47,553 bases of DNA, from the NCBI GenBank assembly GCA_030949605.1, contig JAUZSH010000038.1:1-47553 (forward strand), given 5' to 3'. Both the position numbers and the translations under genes were made by a program. The notes below the pieces were generated by a model. It saw only the letters and a list, made by a program, of their open reading frames with translations, was not told where the DNA came from and searched no databases. Numbering within the stretch: the first letter of the stretch is position 1; each line of letters starts with the position of its first letter. Positions 1 through 9,607 of this stretch are shown piece after piece. Origin of the DNA: Ghiorsea sp. (GTDB lineage: Bacteria; Pseudomonadota; Zetaproteobacteria; Mariprofundales; Mariprofundaceae).

Positions 1-106
1 AATACCAAAAATCAAAATAAAGGGTGCGGAATGTCGGGTATCAGGTTTGCGCAAGGCTTTTTAAAAAACTTAAGGTTTTCTTCTTGTGTTGTGAAGGGTT
101 AATGAT

Positions 107-138
107 GAAGGAAGTGCTTATGTGTCAGCACTTCCTTC
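107..138 (-). terminator. Possible terminator hairpin after the CBS-domain gene
   Basis: A perfect 12-bp stem (gaaggaagtgct with agcacttccttc) and 8-nt loop lie 36 bp beyond the stop of the minus-strand CBS gene. No clear T tract follows on either strand, so intrinsic termination is uncertain. The first 100 bases of the window hold nothing else I can identify. Confidence 0.4.
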
Positions 139-173
139 TGTTGGGGTGTAGGTAGGGCTGGCTTTATCCAGTG

Positions 174-617
174 TTAACCATGTTGAATAAACATTGCACC
201 GTTAATAGCTTCGATTGTTACAACGCCAATCAGTTTTGAACCATCAACAACAGGGATACGACGAAGGTTGCGTAGCCCCATGAAAGATAGTGCTTTGAGT
301 ACAGGGTCGCTGGTGGAAACGGAAACAGGGTTGGCTGTCATGACATCAGCTACTACTTTATCTAAAACCTTAGCGTAACCTTCTTCCATACCTTCAAAAT
401 CACGTGCGGCTAGGCTGTCATGTACATATTCACCTTGTGCAGGGTAAAGGGGCATCATGACATCGCGAATTGTCACAACGCCAATGAGGTTTTGTTCGTC
501 ATCCACAACAGTGACAGATGCACAGTTGTTGAGTACCATTTTTGAAACCACGGTACGCAGACTATCTTCTTTATTTACTGATACAGCATCATTACTTACC
601 ACTTCTTGAATTAACAT
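174..617 (-). CDS. CBS-domain pair protein
   Basis: A 147-aa protein made of two CBS domains, about residues 6-55 and 92-143. Each ends in the typical LIGVVTI strand. Stand-alone CBS pairs usually bind adenine nucleotides or S-adenosylmethionine and act as energy or redox sensors for a partner, but the ligand and partner here cannot be read from the sequence. The ATG at 617 follows GAGAGAGG with normal spacing. A perfect -10-like TATAAT lies on the minus strand at 647-652, without a good -35. It is transcribed away from tRNA-Leu and appears monocistronic. The family call is firm; the specific role is unknown. Confidence 0.85.
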   Translation of the reverse strand: MLIQEVVSNDAVSVNKEDSLRTVVSKMVLNNCASVTVVDDEQNLIGVVTIRDVMMPLYPAQGEYVHDSLAARDFEGMEEGYAKVLDKVVADVMTANPVSVSTSDPVLKALSFMGLRNLRRIPVVDGSKLIGVVTIEAINGAMFIQHG

Positions 618-845
618 AGGTATGCCTCTCTCGATTTAGTTTATCTATTATATATGATGTAACCGTATAACTACCTGAAGGATTAAGTAGTTATTGAACT
701 ACAACCAGCAAACACTAAGCTTGTTGATTGCTATAAATCAAGAGAGCATAAATTTATGCATTGATTTGAAAAAAACACATGGCAGAGTGCGCCACTCTTG
801 ATAAAGTGTCATGATGAATCTGACATGATTTAAGCAAGAATACAT

Positions 846-928
846 GCGAGGGTGGCGGAACTGGTAGACGCGCTGGATTTAGGTTCCAGTGTCTTACGGC
901 GTGGGGTTCGACTCCCCCTCTCGTACCA
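846..928 (+). tRNA. tRNA-Leu (UAG)
   Basis: An 83-nt class II tRNA with encoded CCA. The acceptor stem GCGAGGG pairs with CTCTCGT, the anticodon loop TTTAGGT carries anticodon UAG, and a variable arm precedes the T-arm GGTTCGACTCC. TTGATA at 798-803 with a poor -10 about 17 bp downstream is a weak promoter candidate. A terminator follows directly. Confidence 0.97.
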
Positions 929-935
929 AATTTGG

Positions 936-972
936 TCAATGCGCTTTCTTAACAGGGGCGCATTGATTTTTT
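936..972 (+). terminator. Rho-independent terminator of tRNA-Leu
   Basis: A 9-bp stem (tcaatgcgc/gcgcattga) with a 13-nt loop is followed by six Ts. It lies 8 nt after the tRNA and 30 nt before the tig start codon, so it separates the tRNA from the tig operon. Confidence 0.75.
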
Positions 973-1001
973 GTACCATATTTTCCCTTTCGGAGGCTTG
1001 A

Positions 1002-2336
1002 ATGATTCAAACTGAAGTTAAAAAGCTAGGCGATAACGAACATGAAGTGGAAGTACGTTTACCCAAGTCCGAATATGATCGTGTTTATACCGAAGAAAAG
1101 AGTAAATTGATTAGTCAAGTCAAACTCCCTGGTTTTCGTCCAGGGAAAACACCAGGTCATGTGATTGAAACGCAGTTTGGGCCTAAAATACACGAAGATA
1201 CAGTATCTCAACTCTTACAGCAGCATTATGTTGCTGCTATTGAGTCTTCTAAGCTTATACCTGCTATCCAACCCGAGCTTTCCTTGCCAAAAGTTCAACC
1301 TGATGATGCGTTTTTGTTTACGCTTAAAGTATCGTCATGGCCAGAAGTGACATTAACTGATGTAGGCGAACTTTCATTTGATGAAATAGAAGTCACTGTG
1401 GATGATGAAGACATTGCGGCTGTGCTTGAGCGCTTGTATAAATCGCAAGTGAGCTATGAAATTAAAGAAGAGCGTGCTGCTGAAAAAGGTGATCAGCTCC
1501 ATTTAGATTTTGAAGGTTTTATTGGTGATGAAGCTTTTGACGGTGGTAAAGGTGAGGATGTTGCCCTTGTGTTGGGTGAAGGTCGCTTTATTCCAGGTTT
1601 TGAAGAGCAATTGATAGGTAAAAAAGCGGGCGAGACTTGTACCGTTGAAATATCTTTTCCTGAAGATTATCAAGCACCCAATTTGGCAGGAAAAGCTGCG
1701 CGTTTTGAAACAACAGTGAAAAGTGTTGGCGAAGCAACCAAAGCTCAAGATGATGAATCCTTGGCAAAATTACTTAACTTTGATGATGCCAATGCGTTGA
1801 TGGAAGATATTCGTCAAGGTTTAGAAAAAGAAGCAACACAAGCCAGTAAAGGTGCGACGCGTGAATCAGCTTTGGATGCTTTGATTGAAGCCCATGAATT
1901 AACTTTTCCTGAGGGTTTGATTGTTGAAGATATGAAGGCAACTGCTTCGCGTGTGGTTCAAAATATGAAGCAGCAGGGCATGGATGCAACAGAAGATATG
2001 TTAAATGATGAAGCGTTTAAGGCTGAAGTTAGGGTGCGTTCTATTCGCGGTTTGAACTTGTCTGCTGTGTTGCAAGCGGTACGCAAAGATTTTGATATTT
2101 TATTAACAGCTGAGGAAATTGATGCTGGCGTTGATGAAGTCGTGACTGCTTACCCAGAACATATGCGCGATGATTATGCAAAGTATATACGTGATAATGA
2201 AGAGCAAATGGCAGCACTTAAAGACCGCATGTTAGAACAAAAATGTATTGATCATGTTGTGTCTAAAGGCAAGGTAACGAAAGTGACGCAAACATTGGCA
2301 GCATGGCAAAAAGAACAGGATAAAGTTATATCATGA
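1002..2336 (+). CDS. tig: Trigger factor (ribosome-associated chaperone and prolyl isomerase)
   Basis: At 444 aa the protein is a normal length for trigger factor. It binds the ribosomal exit tunnel at L23 and shelters nascent chains. The N-terminal ribosome-binding domain carries the signature GFRPGK at residues 44-49. An FKBP-type PPIase domain spans about 163-243 and an alpha-helical C-terminal chaperone domain follows. The ATG at 1002 is preceded by CGGAGGC at good spacing. The stop codon overlaps the clpP start (ATGA), so tig, clpP and clpX form a translationally coupled proteostasis operon, the usual proteobacterial order. The identification is secure. Confidence 0.98.
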   Translation: MIQTEVKKLGDNEHEVEVRLPKSEYDRVYTEEKSKLISQVKLPGFRPGKTPGHVIETQFGPKIHEDTVSQLLQQHYVAAIESSKLIPAIQPELSLPKVQPDDAFLFTLKVSSWPEVTLTDVGELSFDEIEVTVDDEDIAAVLERLYKSQVSYEIKEERAAEKGDQLHLDFEGFIGDEAFDGGKGEDVALVLGEGRFIPGFEEQLIGKKAGETCTVEISFPEDYQAPNLAGKAARFETTVKSVGEATKAQDDESLAKLLNFDDANALMEDIRQGLEKEATQASKGATRESALDALIEAHELTFPEGLIVEDMKATASRVVQNMKQQGMDATEDMLNDEAFKAEVRVRSIRGLNLSAVLQAVRKDFDILLTAEEIDAGVDEVVTAYPEHMRDDYAKYIRDNEEQMAALKDRMLEQKCIDHVVSKGKVTKVTQTLAAWQKEQDKVIS

Positions 2337-2947
2337 ATTTAGTGCCTATGGTTGTAGAGCAGACTGCTCGCGGTGAACGCTCATATGATATTTATTCACG
2401 TCTGTTGAGAGAACGTATTATTTTCATGACGGGTCCAGTTGATGACCATATGGCCAACTTGATTACGGCGCAGCTTTTATTCTTGGAATCTGAAGGTCCT
2501 GAGAAAGATATATTCATGTATATCAATAGCCCCGGTGGATTAGTGACAGCAGGTATGGCAATTTATGATACCATGCAATACATTCGTTGTGATGTGTCAA
2601 CATTATGTGTTGGTCAGGCTGCATCTATGGGCGCTCACCTGCTTGCAGCAGGTGAAAAAGGAAAGCGTTATGCATTGCCTAACGCACGCATTATGATTCA
2701 TCAACCGCTTGGTGGTTTCCAAGGGCAAGCGACAGACATTGAGATTCATGCGAAAGAAATCTTAAAGCTTAAAGATAGCTTGAATCAAATGATGGCTGAG
2801 CACACAGGTCAACCGCTTGAGAAATTAGCAGATGATGTGGAACGCGATTATTTTTTATCGGCGAGTGAAGCATGTGCTTACGGCATTGTAGATAAGGTAT
2901 TAACCTCTCGGGAAGATGTGCCTGTTGCAGAGGATGTGTCCCAATGA
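2333..2947 (+). CDS. clpP: ATP-dependent Clp protease proteolytic subunit
   Basis: A 204-aa serine protease that forms the tetradecameric barrel fed by ClpX. The catalytic triad is visible: Ser98 in GQAASMGA, His123 in MIHQP and Asp172 in RDYFLS, the same spacing as in E. coli ClpP. The start ATG overlaps the tig stop by 4 nt and its own stop overlaps the clpX ATG by 4 nt, so all three genes are coupled. No promoter is seen in front of it. Its partner ClpX is encoded immediately downstream. With tmRNA also in this window, ClpXP is the expected destroyer of tmRNA-tagged proteins. Confidence 0.98.
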   Translation: MNLVPMVVEQTARGERSYDIYSRLLRERIIFMTGPVDDHMANLITAQLLFLESEGPEKDIFMYINSPGGLVTAGMAIYDTMQYIRCDVSTLCVGQAASMGAHLLAAGEKGKRYALPNARIMIHQPLGGFQGQATDIEIHAKEILKLKDSLNQMMAEHTGQPLEKLADDVERDYFLSASEACAYGIVDKVLTSREDVPVAEDVSQ

Positions 2948-4229
2948 GTTCATCTTCTTCAAATGGGTCTGATGGCGGTTCAGGTGCTTCTTCAACTTTA
3001 TTGTGCTCCTTTTGCGGGAAAAACCAGCATGATGTTAAGAAGCTGATTGCAGGACCCACAGTATTTATTTGTGATGAATGTGTTGAACTTTGCAATGATA
3101 TTATTATTGAAGAGTTTGAAGAAGAAAAAAAATCAACTGCTGAACAAGACTCAGGGTTGCCCAAACCTCATGAAATTAAAGGTTTTTAGATGGTTATGTG
3201 ATTGGTCAAGATGCCCCCAAGCGTTTGCTATCCGTTGCCGTTTATAACCACTATAAACGCTTAGCACACAATGAAAAAGGTGATGTTGAAATTTCAAAAA
3301 GTAACGTCCTTCTTTTGGGGCCAACTGGTTGCGGTAAAACGCTGTTGGCGCAAACATTAGCGCGTATTTTTGATGTACCCTTTATTATTGCTGATGCAAC
3401 AACACTCACTGAAGCTGGTTATGTGGGTGAAGATGTTGATAATATTATTGTTAAGCTTTTGCAAGCTGCCGATGGTGATGTAGAAAAAGCACAACGTGGC
3501 ATTATCTACATCGATGAAGTGGATAAGTTGGCACGCAAGTCCGATTCGCCTTCGATTACCCGTGATGTGTCGGGTGAAGGTGTGCAACAAGCGTTGCTGA
3601 AACTTATTGAAGGTACCATTGCTTCGATATCTCCGCAAGGCGGACGTAAAAACCCGCAACAAGAATTTACCCAAGTTGATACCAGTAATATATTATTCAT
3701 ATTGGGTGGTGCATTTTCAGGTCTAGAAAAAATTATTGAAGCTCGTGGTAAAACACGCTCGATTGGATTTGGTGCAACTGTTGATCTTGAAGATGATATT
3801 GATATTGGCGAACGGCTCAAAGGTGTTGAACCTGAAGATTTAATTAAGTTTGGGTTGATTCCTGAACTTGTGGGGCGTTTACCCGCAGTGGCAACACTAA
3901 ATGAATTGGATAAAGATGCCTTGCTGGAAATTTTAACAGAACCTAAAAATGCTTTGGTTAAGCAATATATGGCGTTGTTGAAGTATGATGGTGTGGACTT
4001 AACCTTTACCGATGAAGCTTTGGCAGTGATTGCAGATAAGGCTATCCAACGCAAAACAGGCGCGCGTGGGTTGCGAGCGATTATGGAAGTTGTGATGCTG
4101 GATGTGATGTATGAAGTGCCAACAATGGACGGTGTCGAGACTTGTGTGATTACTGAAGATGTGGTGGAAGGTAAGAAAAAACCATGTTTTTCCTATAAAG
4201 ACAAGTTGTTGGATGAAGAAGCGGCATAA
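2944..4229 (+). CDS. clpX: ClpX, ATPase unfoldase of ClpXP (reading frame broken near 3186)
   Basis: ClpX unfolds substrates and threads them into ClpP. The first frame (2944-3189) encodes the N-terminal zinc domain with Cys21, Cys24, Cys43 and Cys46. The second frame (to 4229) encodes the AAA+ module: Walker A GPTGCGKT, pore loop GYVG, Walker [10 protein letters not shown] and the IGF loop (SIGFG) that docks on ClpP. The junction reads ggtttttag where the family has G-F-L-D. One extra T in the T5 run restores an unbroken 428-aa ClpX. Every key motif is intact, and ClpX decay in an otherwise intact operon is unlikely, so I read this as a one-base sequencing deletion. ATGA overlap with clpP. 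Confidence 0.93.
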
Positions 4230-4260
4230 TACCTCCTGATGACGGAATCATTTTTCTTTA

Positions 4261-4286
4261 AAAGCCTCGCTAAGCGAGGCTTTTTT
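4261..4286 (+). terminator. Terminator of the tig-clpP-clpX operon
   Basis: A 10-bp perfect stem AAAGCCTCGC/GCGAGGCTTT with loop TAA runs into a T tract, 31 nt after the clpX stop. It separates the operon from lon. Confidence 0.92.
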
Positions 4287-4297
4287 GATTTAAGGGC

Positions 4298-4326
4298 TTG
4301 AAATTCATATACTGAAGCATTATCCA
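4298..4326 (+). promoter_or_regulatory. Candidate lon promoter
   Basis: TTGAAA (4298-4303) and TATCCA (4321-4326) are 17 bp apart, 34 bp before the lon start codon. The -35 is good and the -10 weak. I looked for a heat-shock sigma-32 pattern here because CTTGAA is present, but the CCAT element is too far away. Confidence 0.35.
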
Positions 4327-4359
4327 TAGCTATAGAAAATAGTTTCACAGAGGTGTTTT

Positions 4360-6786
4360 TTGGCTGAAATCGATAGTTCAACATCAAATGAGTCAGGTGA
4401 TGAAAGTTTAATTCTACCTGTATTACCGTTACGCGATATTGTGATGTTCCCCCATATGATTGTTCCCTTGTTTGTGGGTCGTGAAAAATCCGTCACCGCT
4501 TTGGAAGAAGTCATGGCATCGGGTAAGAAAATTCTTTTATTGGCGCAGAAAGATCCTGAAGAAGATGCGCCCAAGCTCGATGCACTTTATTCCATTGGTA
4601 CACTCGGTAACATATTGCAGTTATTGAAGCTTCCCGATGGCACAATCAAAGTGCTGATTGAAGGTCAAGAACGGGTTCAGATTCATGATTTGAGCGAAGA
4701 CTCATGCTTGCGTGCAAGTTATACCGTGCTGCCGGAAGTGGTAGAAGATGAAGAAGAGCAAGAGCAGGTTTCTCGTGCTGTGCTTAATCAATTCGAAGCT
4801 TATGCGAAGCTGAATAAAAAAATTGCACCTGAAGTGATGGTATCTGTTTCAGGTGTTGAAGCAGTAGATCGTTTGGCGGATACAATTGCTTCGCACCTCA
4901 ATCTCAAGGTATCTGAAAAGCAAGAGCTGTTGGAAATGACATCGGTTATTCAGCGTTTAGAAAAAATATTCGCTTTTATGGAAGATGAAATGGATATGCT
5001 TCAAGTGGACAAACGTGTACGTACGCGTGTGAAGCGACAAATGGAGAAAAGTCAGCGCGAGTATTATTTATCAGAGCAAATGAAAGCCATCCAAAAAGAG
5101 TTGGGTGAAGAAGATATTCACTCTGATTTGGATGATATTGCTGAAAAAATAGAAACATTGGGTCTAAGCCAAGAAGCTAAAGAAAAAGCAGTGTCTGAGC
5201 TGAAAAAACTTAAAATGATGCCTGCATCAAGTTCTGAAGCAACAGTATTACGAGGCTACTTGGATTGGATTGTAGATTTACCATGGAAGAAAAAATCACG
5301 CATTCGCCGTGATTTGGCAGCAGCAGAAGAGGTGCTGGATGCTGACCACTTTGGTTTGGATAAGGTGAAAGAGAGGATATTGGAGCATTTGGCTGTGCTT
5401 CAATTGATTCGGAAAGTGAAGGGACCTATTCTTTGTTTTGTAGGACCTCCTGGAGTAGGGAAAACATCATTAGCCAAATCCATTGCAAGGGCAACAAAGC
5501 GTGAATTTGTCCGTATGAGTTTGGGTGGCGTGCGTGATGAGGCGGAAATTCGGGGGCATAGGCGAACATATATCGGCTCTATGCCAGGTAAAGTGATTAA
5601 GTCTATGAAAAAAGCGGGCACAAAAAACCCGCTGATTTTGTTGGATGAGATTGATAAAATGGGCGCAGACCATCGTGGCGACCCATCAGCAGCTTTGTTG
5701 GAGGTCTTAGATCCTGAGCAAAATAACACATTTAATGACCATTATTTGGAAGTTGACTACGATTTATCAGATGTGATGTTTGTAACGACAGCGAATAGTA
5801 TGAATATTCCTGGACCATTGCTGGATAGAATGGAAGTTATTCGTATTTCTGGCTACACAGAAGAAGAAAAGCTTGCGATAGCGAAGAAATACCTTTTACC
5901 GAAGCAAATTAAAAATCACGGTTTAAAAACAGAGCAAGTTGAGCTGTTGGATGATGTTATTATGGATGTGATTCGTTATTACACACGCGAAGCTGGTGTT
6001 CGTGGATTAGAGCGAGTGTTGGCAAAAATATGTCGTAAAATTGCACACCAAGTCGTGCTGTCTAAAGAAGCTAAAGTTCCCCCTGTTTCTCCTAAGGATT
6101 TAGAAGCTATGTTAGGTGTGAGGCAGTATCACTTTGGATTAGCCGAAGCTAAAGATGAAATTGGTGTTGTTACAGGTCTTGCTTGGACAGAAGTTGGTGG
6201 TGAACTATTACCTATTGAAACAGCTTTAACACCAGGTAAAGGGAAGTTAACCGTGACAGGTCAGTTGGGTGATGTGATGCAGGAATCTATTCAGGCAGCC
6301 CTCACTTACGTCCGTTCACGCGCAGAGGTCTTGGGTTTAAAGCCTGACTTTCATCAAAAGGTTGATATTCATGTGCATGTTCCTGAAGGTGCAATTCCTA
6401 AAGATGGACCTTCAGCAGGCTTGGGCATGGCAACTTCGATTGTCTCGGCATTAACAGGAATCCCTGTGCGTCGAGATATTTGTATGACGGGTGAAATAAC
6501 GCTGAGGGGTAAGGCGCTGCCTATTGGTGGCCTGAAAGAAAAGCTACTTGCTGCTCATCGGGGAGGCTTGAAAGTTGCGATTATTCCAGAAGAAAACAGA
6601 AAAGATATCAAGGAAGTCCCTGATGTAATTAAGGATTCTATGGAAATAGTGTATGCAACGAATATGGATGATGTGTTAAAGTGTGCGTTAATACATTTAC
6701 CTAAGATGATGTTAAATAATGTTGATTTTGTGCCAAGTATGATTTCAGGCATTCATATGAATGAAGGAAGCACAACAGCACATTAA
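4360..6786 (+). CDS. lon: Lon ATP-dependent protease
   Basis: At 808 aa the protein is full length for a bacterial LonA, a hexameric cytosolic protease for misfolded and regulatory proteins. Domain order: N-terminal substrate domain (residues 16-210), a helical linker, AAA+ with Walker A GPPGVGKT (362-369) and Walker B LILLDEID, then the protease domain. Ser685 (in DGPSAG) and Lys728 form the catalytic dyad, with the same 43-residue spacing as E. coli S679/K722. The start is TTG: AGAGGTG sits 5 nt upstream and the next in-frame ATG would cut into the first strand of the N domain. It has its own intergenic region behind the clpX terminator. Confidence 0.97.
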   Translation: MAEIDSSTSNESGDESLILPVLPLRDIVMFPHMIVPLFVGREKSVTALEEVMASGKKILLLAQKDPEEDAPKLDALYSIGTLGNILQLLKLPDGTIKVLIEGQERVQIHDLSEDSCLRASYTVLPEVVEDEEEQEQVSRAVLNQFEAYAKLNKKIAPEVMVSVSGVEAVDRLADTIASHLNLKVSEKQELLEMTSVIQRLEKIFAFMEDEMDMLQVDKRVRTRVKRQMEKSQREYYLSEQMKAIQKELGEEDIHSDLDDIAEKIETLGLSQEAKEKAVSELKKLKMMPASSSEATVLRGYLDWIVDLPWKKKSRIRRDLAAAEEVLDADHFGLDKVKERILEHLAVLQLIRKVKGPILCFVGPPGVGKTSLAKSIARATKREFVRMSLGGVRDEAEIRGHRRTYIGSMPGKVIKSMKKAGTKNPLILLDEIDKMGADHRGDPSAALLEVLDPEQNNTFNDHYLEVDYDLSDVMFVTTANSMNIPGPLLDRMEVIRISGYTEEEKLAIAKKYLLPKQIKNHGLKTEQVELLDDVIMDVIRYYTREAGVRGLERVLAKICRKIAHQVVLSKEAKVPPVSPKDLEAMLGVRQYHFGLAEAKDEIGVVTGLAWTEVGGELLPIETALTPGKGKLTVTGQLGDVMQESIQAALTYVRSRAEVLGLKPDFHQKVDIHVHVPEGAIPKDGPSAGLGMATSIVSALTGIPVRRDICMTGEITLRGKALPIGGLKEKLLAAHRGGLKVAIIPEENRKDIKEVPDVIKDSMEIVYATNMDDVLKCALIHLPKMMLNNVDFVPSMISGIHMNEGSTTAH

Positions 6787-6883
6787 AATTTTCTTAAATA
6801 AAAACCATTGACGAGGTAACTTGCGACTGCTTAGCTTCGCCTCGTCTTGTCATAAAGATTTTAAAGTATTATTGGAGGGTATG

Positions 6884-7162
6884 ATGAAAAAAATAGATTT
6901 GATTAACCATGTTGCTGAAGCTGCAGGCTTGAGTAAGGTTGATGCTGCTGCTGCTGTGGATGCCGTGATTGGTGGTGTTACAGATGCATTAGCAAGCGGT
7001 GATAGTGTTAGTCTTGTTGGGTTTGGTACATTTTCTGTAACAGAGCGTGCAGCGCGTATAGCACGTAACCCTCGCACAGGTGATCCCATTAATGTTGCGG
7101 CTTCAAAAGCACCTAAATTTAAAGCAGGTAAAGGTCTTAAAGACGCAGTAAAGCAAGGCTGA
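6884..7162 (+). CDS. hupB: HU-family DNA-binding protein
   Basis: A 92-aa histone-like protein that bends DNA as a dimer in the nucleoid. The sequence has the standard HU layout: N-terminal helices beginning [15 protein letters not shown], the GFGTFSV strand and the DNA-embracing arm with RNPRTGDPI. The frame is open back to 6821, but HU proteins are about 90 aa and GGAGGG ends 4 nt before the ATG at 6884 (1 nt before the ATG at 6881), so 6884 is preferred. It follows lon, a common proteobacterial arrangement. No terminator is visible between them, so read-through from lon is possible. Confidence 0.95.
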   Translation: MKKIDLINHVAEAAGLSKVDAAAAVDAVIGGVTDALASGDSVSLVGFGTFSVTERAARIARNPRTGDPINVAASKAPKFKAGKGLKDAVKQG

Positions 7163-7172
7163 AAATAAACGC

Positions 7173-7200
7173 TTGCAATGCGAAAATGTGGCGTTAATCT
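7173..7200 (+). promoter_or_regulatory. Candidate stable-RNA promoter for tRNA-Val and tRNA-Asp
   Basis: TTGCAA (7173-7178) and TAATCT (7195-7200) are separated by 16 bp. A GC-rich discriminator (tcgccc) follows, as is usual for stringently controlled tRNA promoters. It sits 34 bp before the tRNA-Val 5' end. Confidence 0.5.
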
Positions 7201-7234
7201 TCGCCCATCTTTTGATGGATATACCTTTGAAAGC

Positions 7235-7310
7235 GGGCGCTTAGCTCAGTTGGTAGAGCACCGCCCTTACAAGGCGGTGGTCGCAGGTTCGAGTCCTGCA
7301 GCGCCCACCA
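7235..7310 (+). tRNA. tRNA-Val (UAC)
   Basis: A 76-nt cloverleaf with encoded CCA. The acceptor GGGCGCT pairs with AGCGCCC, the anticodon loop CTTACAA gives UAC, and the T-arm is GGTTCGAGTCC. It is 1 nt from the following tRNA-Asp, so the two are co-transcribed. Confidence 0.98.
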
Positions 7311-7311
7311 T

Positions 7312-7388
7312 GGAGCGGTAGTTCAGTTGGTTAGAATGCCGGCCTGTCACGCCGGAGGTCGCGGGTTCGAGTCCCGTCCGCTCCGCCA
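7312..7388 (+). tRNA. tRNA-Asp (GUC)
   Basis: A 77-nt cloverleaf with encoded CCA. The acceptor GGAGCGG pairs with CCGCTCC with discriminator G. The anticodon stem CCGGC/GCCGG presents loop CTGTCAC, anticodon GUC. It is directly followed by a terminator. Confidence 0.98.
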
Positions 7389-7396
7389 TATTAAAA

Positions 7397-7427
7397 GCCT
7401 CTTGGTTCATTCCAAGAGGCTTTTTTT
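7397..7427 (+). terminator. Terminator of the tRNA-Val/tRNA-Asp unit
   Basis: A perfect 9-bp stem gcctcttgg/ccaagaggc with a 6-nt loop is followed by seven Ts, 8 nt after tRNA-Asp. Confidence 0.93.
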
Positions 7428-7465
7428 GTTTGTGCTTCCTCCTTATTGGAAAAACAAGCCTGAAT

Positions 7466-8458
7466 TCAAGTGATAAGTGCAATTTCCACTATCGATTTTA
7501 TGTGAACGCCTGTATTTTCCTCAAATACTTCGTATGGAGTTTTGAACCCCAAACACTTTTTGGGTCGGTTATTAAGCCTATGAACGGCTTTTAGAACTTC
7601 TTTTGTAGTCACTTCAAGCAAGCTCATTGCTTTGGGGAAGTACTGCCGTAGAAGACCGTTTGCATTCTCATTTTGACCACGTTCCCAAGAATGATAGGGC
7701 TTTGCAAAATAGGCATTACAGTCGAGTGTTTTGGCGATGGTCTTATGGAATGCGAATTCTTTACCGTTGTCGAAAGTGATCGTGTGTACCCAGTCTTTTA
7801 TTGGCTCCAAAAGCTTGATAATGGTTGCTGTCACGTCCTTGGCATGCTTGCTCTTAAGCGGTGCTGCAAGGCGAAGTTTTGAGCGACGATCATCGAGTGT
7901 TACAAGCACGCCTTTGTGCTCTTTTCCTATCATTGTATCACCTTCCCAATCACCTATTCGCTCTCGTTTGTTAGCCACTTCAGGGCGTTCATCAATATCC
8001 ACCCGATTGGTGATACCATGACGAGTATGCGCTGATCCATAACGTTTCCTGTAGGTTTTATTTTGGTGCCTAAGGTGAGTATACAAAACACCGCCAGCCT
8101 TTTTGTCCGCTAAAACATATTGATAAATCGTCTCATGATGAACGCTAATGACATCATCCTTTTTCAATCGACCAGCAACTTGTTCAGGACTCCAGTCTTG
8201 TTCGATATATTCGGATATTACCGTCTTGATATCATTGGTAAGTTTGATTGCTTTCGGCTTATCTTTGTGACGCGTGAAAGCCTTATTGTTGGCTTGAATA
8301 TGACGGTAGCCCCGTTGCCCTGTGTTGCGTGAAAGCTCCCTGCACAACGTGCTACAGGAACGCCCTAATGCCGAAGCAATATCCTTCTGAAGAGTACCTT
8401 TCTTGAGCTCTAGTTCAATGTAGTGACGCTCTTGTAAGTTTAATTGTTTGTATCTCAT
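7466..8458 (-). CDS. IS30-family transposase
   Basis: About 330 aa. An N-terminal helix-turn-helix (YKQLNLQERHYIELELKKG, then SALGRSCSTLCREL) precedes an integrase-core DDE domain. Catalytic candidates are Asp in GDWEGD, Asp in TFDNGKEF and Glu in the ERGQNENANG motif typical of IS30. The frame is open to a GTG at 8467, but the ATG at 8458 has AAGGTG about 9 nt upstream and gives the family's usual N-terminus. Its stop codon overlaps the GAATTC flank, so two bases of the TGA may come from the target. No frameshift or internal stop is seen, so the element may be active. Confidence 0.9.
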   Translation of the reverse strand: MRYKQLNLQERHYIELELKKGTLQKDIASALGRSCSTLCRELSRNTGQRGYRHIQANNKAFTRHKDKPKAIKLTNDIKTVISEYIEQDWSPEQVAGRLKKDDVISVHHETIYQYVLADKKAGGVLYTHLRHQNKTYRKRYGSAHTRHGITNRVDIDERPEVANKRERIGDWEGDTMIGKEHKGVLVTLDDRRSKLRLAAPLKSKHAKDVTATIIKLLEPIKDWVHTITFDNGKEFAFHKTIAKTLDCNAYFAKPYHSWERGQNENANGLLRQYFPKAMSLLEVTTKEVLKAVHRLNNRPKKCLGFKTPYEVFEENTGVHIKSIVEIALIT

Positions 8459-8553
8459 ATCACGCACCTTAAAATCGCCTTATCTTGTAGCCAACACCCT
8501 CACCAGAATGAACTGATAAGAATAGCGATTACATACGATTGCACTTATGATAC
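7468..8553 (-). mobile_element. IS30-family insertion sequence
   Basis: About 1.09 kb containing one transposase gene. The imperfect terminal inverted repeats share the inner core ATAAGTGCAAT. GAATTC flanks both ends (7462-7467 and 8554-8559) at equal distance from that core. Removing the element and one GAATTC leaves the perfect palindrome cctgaattcagg, fitting the known IS30-family preference for palindromic targets. Because the flank is itself palindromic, the exact end of the IS and the duplication length are ambiguous. It lies between the tRNA terminator and darP, opposite to the surrounding genes. Confidence 0.8.
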
Positions 8554-8597
8554 GAATTCAGGAAGACTTTTTTCTTTGTTTCGTTAATATTCCAATC

Positions 8598-9098
8598 ATG
8601 ATAGATATTTCTGAAGAATCTGAATATGTTCGACCGAATAAATCACAGTTAAAACGGGAGGCTCAAGCTCTTTTAGACTTAGCGAAGAGTTTGGAAGATT
8701 TACCCGAACAGCGGTGGCCATACCTCGATTTACCAGCGCACATCATTGATGCACTGCGTGATTTGAGAGTGATGCAAAAGGGAGCTCGTAAACGACAATT
8801 TAAACTTATTGCGAAGTACTTAAGAGATGCTTCTGTTGATAAGGCTTTAGATGAAGTTGAAAATTTAAAGCAAGCTAAGGCAGAGATAAATATTGGGTTT
8901 CACCGTATTGAACGCTGGCGAGAGAGGCTTTTAAATGGAGGTGAACCTGCATTGACAGCATTTTTAGCCGAGTATCAAGGTGTAGATATTCAAAGGTTAG
9001 GGCAACTTATTAGAAGCTCAAAACAAGAGTCTTTAAAAAATAAACCTCTAAAGTCTTCAAAATTATTATATAAGTTCTTGAAAGATTTACTAGAGTAA
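8598..9098 (+). CDS. darP: DarP/YjgA-family ribosome biogenesis protein (DUF615)
   Basis: A 166-aa charged, helical protein, slightly shorter than E. coli YjgA/DarP, which binds late 50S subunit precursors. Family features include the N-terminal PNKSQLKREAQALLDLAKSL, the LPLP-like stretch (LDLPAHIIDAL) and FHRIERWRERL. The ATG at 8598 is preferred over the upstream frame opening at 8547, because the latter begins inside the IS30 end. No good ribosome binding site is visible upstream and the IS30 element ends about 40 bp before the start, so the native promoter may have been displaced. A MITE begins 18 bp after the stop. Confidence 0.88.
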   Translation: MIDISEESEYVRPNKSQLKREAQALLDLAKSLEDLPEQRWPYLDLPAHIIDALRDLRVMQKGARKRQFKLIAKYLRDASVDKALDEVENLKQAKAEINIGFHRIERWRERLLNGGEPALTAFLAEYQGVDIQRLGQLIRSSKQESLKNKPLKSSKLLYKFLKDLLE

Positions 9099-9115
9099 AT
9101 TGTCAGCGGTATTGC

Positions 9116-9387
9116 CTTACATTGAGCGGGTATCTTTTTTTTTAAAATGATTTAAAATTGATGTCGGATGATGTTTGTTCTCATCATATTGAATAAAAAC
9201 AGCCTTTTATGACCGAATCATTTAGCCATTTAATGAAAATTACGGTATCGATTTTCAACTTTTTGCTTAAGTTGGTTGTAGATTGAAATTCATAGGATAA
9301 TCAGAATCGTGATGTATATCCTTATCTCATTGATTTATAAGGATAAAATAACCAATAAAATGATAAAACATACCCGCTCAATGTAAG
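9116..9387 (+). mobile_element. MITE-like element, copy 1 (272 bp)
   Basis: A non-coding 272-bp unit with perfect 17-bp terminal inverted repeats (CTTACATTGAGCGGGTA / TACCCGCTCAATGTAAG). It is flanked by a 6-bp direct duplication TATTGC (9110-9115, 9388-9393). A nearly identical copy lies at 16135-16408 with a different duplication, which shows mobility. The interior is AT-rich with no ORF. The transposase that would move it is not in this window. Confidence 0.85.
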
Positions 9388-9510
9388 TATTGCCACCCAC
9401 TTTCGTGATTAACCTATGACACCAGTGTTGTGCAGTTATGATTTTCGTTCATTGGTGGTTGACAGGATTATAAGCGGATAAACAATTAGGGTCTCTATCG
9501 ATGATTACCC

Positions 9511-9582
9511 CATTCCACGCTGGAGCATGTGGACAAATCAAGCGACTTGGGTACTTGTTCAAGCAGGTGGATAACATCAGTT
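9511..9582 (+). repeat. Dispersed repeat, copy A
   Basis: The 214 bp between the MITE and the next gene contain no ORF. This stretch aligns with 24993-25068, sharing cgctggagcatg, tcaag-gactt, cttgttcaa and taaca-cagtt in the same order. It looks like a degenerate intergenic repeat family. Confidence 0.5.
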
Positions 9583-9607
9583 AAAGTTTTGTAAGCTATT
9601 GATGCGG

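Noticed and set aside
754-939. A 61-aa minus-strand ORF over tRNA-Leu
   Set aside because: Antisense translation of the tRNA gene and its promoter, with no ribosome binding site.
4298-4340. A sigma-32 heat-shock promoter before lon
   Set aside because: CTTGAA is present, but the nearest CCAT element is about 20 bp away, outside the 13-15 bp spacing needed.
7267-7482. A 71-aa minus-strand ORF with GLEPATSGVTGRHSNQLNY
   Set aside because: This is the well-known artefact of translating tRNA genes on the wrong strand; it covers tRNA-Val, tRNA-Asp and the terminator.
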